Positions 59,009 through 64,000 of a stretch of DNA of 64,000 nt are shown here, piece after piece; within the stretch, counting starts at the first letter, position 1, and each line of letters begins with the position of its first letter. Under the pieces are notes generated by a model. That model was not told where the DNA came from and searched no databases. It was given only the letters and a program-made list of their open reading frames with translations. The translations under genes and the position numbers were made by a program. This DNA is from Dermatemys mawii (taxonomy: Eukaryota > Chordata > Testudines > Dermatemydidae): NCBI GenBank assembly GCA_007922305.1, contig ML677366.1, forward strand, positions 13,172,910 to 13,236,909, given 5' to 3'.

Positions 59009-59146
59009 GAGTTGCCAACCCTCCAGGATTGTTCTAGAGTCTCCAGGAATTAAAAATTAATCTTTCAGAGTAGCAGCTGTGTTAGTTTGTATCTCAAAAA
59101 AGAACAAAGAGTAATTGTGGCACCTTAGACTGACTAATTTATTTGG

Positions 59147-59186
59147 GTACAAGCTTTCATGGGCTAAAACCCACTTCATCAGATGC
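59147..59186 (-). ncRNA. Hammerhead-ribozyme-like motif, copy D (decayed)
   Basis: On the minus strand: GCAT, CTGATGA, A, GTGGG-loop-CCCAT, GAAA, GCTT, GTAC. The core CUGAUGA...GAAA and helix II are intact, but the last block has changed from ATGC to GTAC, so helix I is weakened. Confidence 0.35.
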
Positions 59187-59205
59187 ATAGAATGGAACAT
59201 ACAAT

Positions 59206-59262
59206 AGGTATATCTATATCTATCTATGTATCTATATATAGATATAGATAGATATACATACA
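59206..59262. repeat. TATC/GATA microsatellite, self-complementary
   Basis: A run of TATCTA units followed by the complementary TAGATA units, able to fold back on itself. It lies inside copy D. Confidence 0.9.
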
Positions 59263-59496
59263 GAAAACATGAGAAGGTGGAAGTTGCCATACAAACTCTA
59301 AGAGGCTAATTAATTAAGATGAGCTATTGTCAGCAAGAGAAAACTTTTGTAGTGGTAATCAGGATGGCCCATTTCAGACAGATGATAAGAAGGTGTGAAT
59401 AACAGTAGTGGGATAGTTAACATGGGGCTTAATCTCTAATTAAAAATATGTTGTGATGAAACCTCCAGAAATACATCCAACCAAAATTGACACCGC

Positions 59497-62400
59497 TAAG
59501 TGAAACACACAATGTTTATTCACATCATTTGTAATACATGCCTCTCAGGGGGATGCTGTATAAAAAGCTCTGACTTTTAGAGCTGATAAGGAAATGCCTT
59601 TTCTGCCTGCAAAAAAAAAAAAAGATGATGGAAACAAAAAAGGTTTACTGTTCTTTGAAATTTTTCTTCAATATTTTTCAATTTTTTGTTAAAAAATAAA
59701 AACCAAACCAAACCAAAACATTTTCAGTTTTAGCTGAAAAATTTCAGTTTTGGGTTCCTGTTTTTAGCTTTCCAGTTTTTTGATGGCTTTCCTACAAACA
59801 CACACACAATGAAAATGGACGTTTCCTGTGGAAATCTCCATTTTGATAAAAAAAAACCATTTGTTGAAAAATTGTTTTGAAGGAAAGTTTTTGATCAGCT
59901 CTACTGGCTTTTCCAATTTACTTCCTGTCCTAAACTGCTGAGGTGTATTGCAATGCATTCTCAAACAGCTTTTCTTAGTCTCCCACACCACTCCCCAGAG
60001 ATGGCTGCATGAGGAGATTGTGCTATATATAGTATGAATAACAGGAAACTGTGGTATCCTTTGGAATGAAAGATGCTAGAGAAATACCACAGCCTGGGTT
60101 CACAGCTCTGCTACATGCAAAACTCTCACTAAGTTATTCACATCCAGAGTTGTGAGGCAGCAGCTGCAGAGTGCATGATGGCTACTGTGTTTCCTAGTCC
60201 CTGTACTGCTGTCTGTATTGTGGAGTACTAAGCCTGCGTATGAAAATCCTCATGCAAAAATGTATTGGATTATTTTCTAACTGAAGTCTCTAATCAAAAC
60301 AATTTTCTATCCAAAAATGGCTGGAGGGCAACCAGGGATATAGAGGAAGAGGCCTACCTGTCTATCCTCATTTATATTGCTTCTCCGTCTATCTGCCATG
60401 TCTGTGCACCGATTTAGCTATCTGCGTCTCCCTGTCTACACATACATTATGTATCACTAAATGACTGCTGCTGTGGATTTCAGACGTTCCTTAGGGCACT
60501 TTGGGATGCCACCACAAGCCCTGGCAATATAATCACACTCAGCCACATAGTATTTGTGTCTGTGGGTATCAGCTGTGTTTGCAGGTTCCCTTCCTAACAA
60601 ATGCATCAGTTCCTGATTGTTGATTTCACTAATAACTCCTTAGCAGCCTTACAAATGGAAAGTATGGAGTGTGTGTGACATGTTTGCCAAACCTTGGGAA
60701 GGAAAAAAAAACCCAACCCAACCCAAACCTTGAAGCACCCAGACCTGTTTACAGAATTTCCAAACCTTTTCAAACTTCCAGCTCTGCTGTCTGAAGGTGG
60801 CTTTCCAAGCCTGCAAGATAACCAAATAACACAGCATACATCATTTTTTAGTGGGCTGGGTCTTCTCAGTCTGGATTAGAGTTATCCAAGGTGAATCTCA
60901 AATAAATGGGCTAGATCCCAAAGAGAAAACATCATCACTTACAGGTAGTAGTTATATATTCCAAGGCCCTGTGAGGTTCTCTTCACAGACTGCTCTTTCA
61001 AAGGGCCATTCAAGGGAACTTTTACCAATGTGAATAACAGGTCCAGATGGAGAGTTCTGTGCCAGCACCACACTTAAGGGCAAACAGAAGAGAGATTTTC
61101 AGTAGAAGAAAGTCATTCTTGGCTCCTGTTAATATCTTCACGTCTTACACTTAGGAAAAATAAGTTCCACTGAGCTTTCTTTCTTTCTTTCTCTTTTTCT
61201 ACACTGACTGTTGTAATAAAATAGTCACAGTAACAACTGACTAGATCCTCAGCTGGTGTAAAGCGTCATAGCCCCTGTGAAATCCATATACATGATAGCT
61301 GCTGGGTGGGGTGGGGCATGTACTTCCTAAGATCCCACTTACAGCCAAATTGAAACTAACATACAGAGCCCTGGGTTTCTCTTCCTGAACTACAGGCATG
61401 CCAGCTCTCGTTATCTAGATGGGCACACACAAGAACATGTGCTTATGCAGCTATCCCTATGCTGAAATAAACCTGCCTTCACTTCCTTCAGAGATTAGAT
61501 AGGAAAACAAACACGCGCTTGTGCATTTATTTGAACATGAGCGGATGCCATTAGTCGCATAAACTGTTACTGGAAACTTTCACTGCCTACCTCTCTAGCT
61601 GATCGTGTGATCATTTGATTCTCATACCACACGGCAACCCTGGTGCAGTCTGTGTGTTTGTTTGAATGTGCCATCAATTACAATGTCCTTTGTTTTTTCT
61701 CCTATTATTTGTTAGGCATGGAAATTAATTGCAAATAATTGTTGTTTGGCTTGTAACCTTCAAGGGTCACAATCGGGTTCCTTGCTCCAGGGGAAGAAGT
61801 ATTTCCCCCTATTTCTGTCTCTGAGCCAGCTCCTTTGCACTGGCCAGTGCATTGTAGAGGCAGAGCCTTGGCTCCGCCCACTCCCTAGCGGAAAAGTAGC
61901 AGCGGTGGTGGTTGATCTGTCCACCATACAGGCTCCAGTGATGCAGCTAGCATGTGCAAGGGGGTCAGGGAGCTCCTATGTGGGCATTGGAATTAGTTAT
62001 AATACACTCTAGGTCTAATCCTGGTGAGATTTTAATGATAAATAATAAGGAGGGTTATTGTAATCTTGAATTTTCTTACCTTTATGCATATCAAATCTCC
62101 GCCAAAGCCCCATACATCATTTGCATTGAATCTCTCTCCTTCACTTTTTATTAGATATGTTTATACAGACAGACTATGACAGGTTGAGTTAGGAACGTAG
62201 GAGAAGAGTGGGGGAAAAGCTTCAGGGAACAAAACATTAGTGCCAAGCTTCTATAAGAGTAACACACGTTCTGGAAAGTGAAATGAAAATTAAAACTCTT
62301 TAACAAAGCTGTGACAGCGTCTGTTGACGCAACAAAGTCAGTGATTTATCACAGGATAATGGTCTCCCGCTGCTACAGAAATGCCACGGGGAAGCCAAGA

Positions 62401-64000
62401 TATTTAATTTCAGTGCAAGAGAGCTGAACCTTGGGCTGATGTTTTATCCCAATTGCCTTATTTCCTTTTGAATGAACGGCTGGTGAAGATTGCAGCTTTT
62501 TACCTGATGGATGTTGGAGCAGGAGAGTAAGCATTGCCTATGGCCTCATGATGGAAAAATTGCCTTCTGATTGACTTGATGGAAGAGACTTGCTGTGGAT
62601 TTCAGCCAATCACAGCTCATCCAGTCATCTGTATATCTGCAGTATATAGTAACTATCCTATTATATGTGCCTTACGGGTTGGACCCTGCACTGGTGTAAA
62701 TTGGCATAGCTCCTTTGGAGTCCACAGTGATTCAACAATTTATATCCACTGAGGATCTGACCATTAATATGTAATTAAACACATTTAGGAATTGGAAGCA
62801 TTTCCCCAGCTTCCTCCCGATGCTAAGGTTTGCATTTCTCCTTAAAACACAGAGGAGCCAGACATTCCTGCCTCATTACCAAACTGTAAATGAATAAGTC
62901 TGTATTTCTTTAAGTGAATTTCATGTTGGTGGAAGGTACTGGATTGACAGGCCTGGAGACAGGCCTCCATTGATCCACAGGATGATACAGCTTGGGCAGC
63001 AGCAGGGATGGTTTCCGACACATTGACATCTGCCTCAAAACCTGGCCTAACGAGACTACGACTAGTGCAAAGAAAAGTGGTCAGTGTCCTAGACCGATTC
63101 AGCCCTGGGATTTTCTTCTGAGTGCCCCCCCCCCCCGCCTCCGCTCGTTAGCTCAATCAGTTGCTTTGATGGTTCCAGCTCTGTAAACACTTTTCACTAG
63201 GAATGGAACTGTGAATCCCCCAACTTATTTTAAATGAACCACCACCATATGACCACCAAAATGGTAAGGACTTGTGGATGCTTCCAGCCTGGTCCCATAT
63301 TCTCCTAAGAAGGGAAAGTCCCCCTATCCTATTACTAGGCTTGGTCAAATAAGTAAAAACTGGTTCTAAAAGGGCTGGGACCTGTTCACTGTGAGTCAGG
63401 GCCATATTATTTTGTATTCACAACATTCCAGCTGGGAACTTATGGAAATATTTGTGAATTCCAATAGTTTTGTATATTCTATCCCAAGGATGTATTTGGA
63501 AGGAAAGCTATGACCAAAAGCATGTTACTCACGGGATCCTTATCAATGAGTTGAAAAATCAAGATCAATTCATGGCCAGCGCACCAACCAAAAGGAAAAA
63601 AAAATCAGAAGCTCAATTCATAACAATTATTACTTGGAATGAATATCCAACCCAGCCCTACCATTCAGCAATATCCCTGAGTACTTATATTCTCTACTCT
63701 TTTTAAGGGGGCCCTTTCCATGAGTTCTCAGTGATTCATAAAAAGAAACATGAGATGCCTTCCATCCCTGCCCGATATAATGCCAATTTGTTTATTGAAA
63801 CCAGAAAAAGTGACCAACGGGGACAAATGACGTGGAGGTGGGAAGGCTGAATAGAGTGGAGGAGTGAGTGTTATTTCCTAGCTTGACATTGCAAGTGAAT
63901 GATGATCTTTGCACTAAAGGTCCATTTCAGAGCTAAACTAGTCCAGATGTTGGGCCTGCTTTCCTGGCAACCTCCACTCTGATCCCTGTTTAGTTCTCAA
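59497..64000. other. Intergenic, mostly unrecognised
   Basis: No exon is supported to the window edge. 61240-61290 and 62680-62765 carry the GGTGTAAA-type dispersed repeat. Short low-complexity runs include TTTC units at 61175-61195 and a C run at 63126-63137. If this interval leads towards ACAN, its coding exons start beyond the window. Confidence 0.4.

Larger units (their letters stand above)
59066..59428 (-). mobile_element. Penelope-like retroelement fragment, uninverted, copy D
   Basis: 363 bp flanked by TTAATCTTT (59057-59065) and TTAATCTCT (59429-59437). Read on the minus strand it ends GCTGCTACTCTG. Upstream comes the segment shared with copies A-C, including the hammerhead-like motif, then a microsatellite, then about 165 bp of sequence not present in the other copies. 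It is the longest copy and the only one without an inversion, so it gives the order of parts in the family. No protein-coding frame is preserved. Confidence 0.6.
59010..59496. mobile_element. MITE-like element split by a retroelement insertion
   Basis: The left part (59010-59065, GTTGCCAACCCTCCAGGATT ...) and the right part (59429-59496, ... CCAACCAAAATTGACACC) read as one element once 59066-59428 is removed. The ends are weakly inverted. The joint is marked by a 9-bp duplication of the host sequence. Confidence 0.5.

Noticed and set aside
59057..59290. 77-codon minus frame in the 59-kb retroelement
   Set aside because: Runs through a microsatellite and a hammerhead-like motif in a truncated retroelement; the frame is not shared with the other copies.
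13960..64000. ACAN or other coding exons downstream of ISG20
   Set aside because: I looked for the aggrecan immunoglobulin/link-domain start and other conserved blocks in all frames and found none.

Overview
This is vertebrate genomic DNA. It has long introns, GT-AG splice sites and almost no coding sequence. It is dense in old transposons typical of reptiles: CR1 LINEs with an ATTCTATG-type tail, several short hAT foldback elements, Harbinger-type MITEs, and MIR/L2-type remnants. The mix looks sauropsid, most probably a turtle. That assignment rests on repeat families I recognise by eye and not on a database search.

Only one gene is supported: ISG20, an interferon-stimulated 3'-5' exonuclease of the DEDDh family. 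It lies on the + strand in three coding exons (5245-5475, 7288-7488, 12861-12953). The exons join in phase 0 to give 174 residues with all five catalytic residues in place. A 5'UTR exon and promoter should lie upstream, because a splice acceptor sits 8 bases before the ATG, but I cannot identify them. In other vertebrates ISG20 lies between AEN and ACAN. The remaining 50 kb is therefore probably the ISG20-ACAN interval, although no ACAN exon is visible.

Layout: 1-5.2 kb is upstream DNA with a Harbinger-type MITE and a hAT element. 5.2-13.9 kb is ISG20, with a hAT copy in its second intron and a TA-flanked MITE in its probable 3'UTR. 14-21 kb is mostly single-copy DNA with old retroposon fragments, one inverted Penelope-like fragment and one TATA-containing candidate promoter. 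21.4-25.5 kb is a block of transposons: CR1 reverse-transcriptase remnant, hAT, Penelope-like hairpin, second Harbinger-type MITE. 25.5-38.8 kb holds L2 remnants, an unnamed repeat of about 70 bp, and a hAT nested in a CR1 tail. 38.8-40.0 kb is a solo LTR with a perfect 5-bp target duplication. 41.4-43.6 kb has two more hAT elements, one carrying a CpG-rich core. 48.9-64 kb has a palindromic Harbinger-type MITE, further hAT, Penelope-like and MITE insertions, and long stretches where I see nothing.

The most interesting signal is a hammerhead-ribozyme-like motif repeated in three short retroelements (near 14.95, 53.8 and 59.2 kb). Three of the four copies of this family are 5'-inverted, and three have clear target duplications. 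A second pattern is that the hAT insertions all point to one target consensus, nnnTAnnn.
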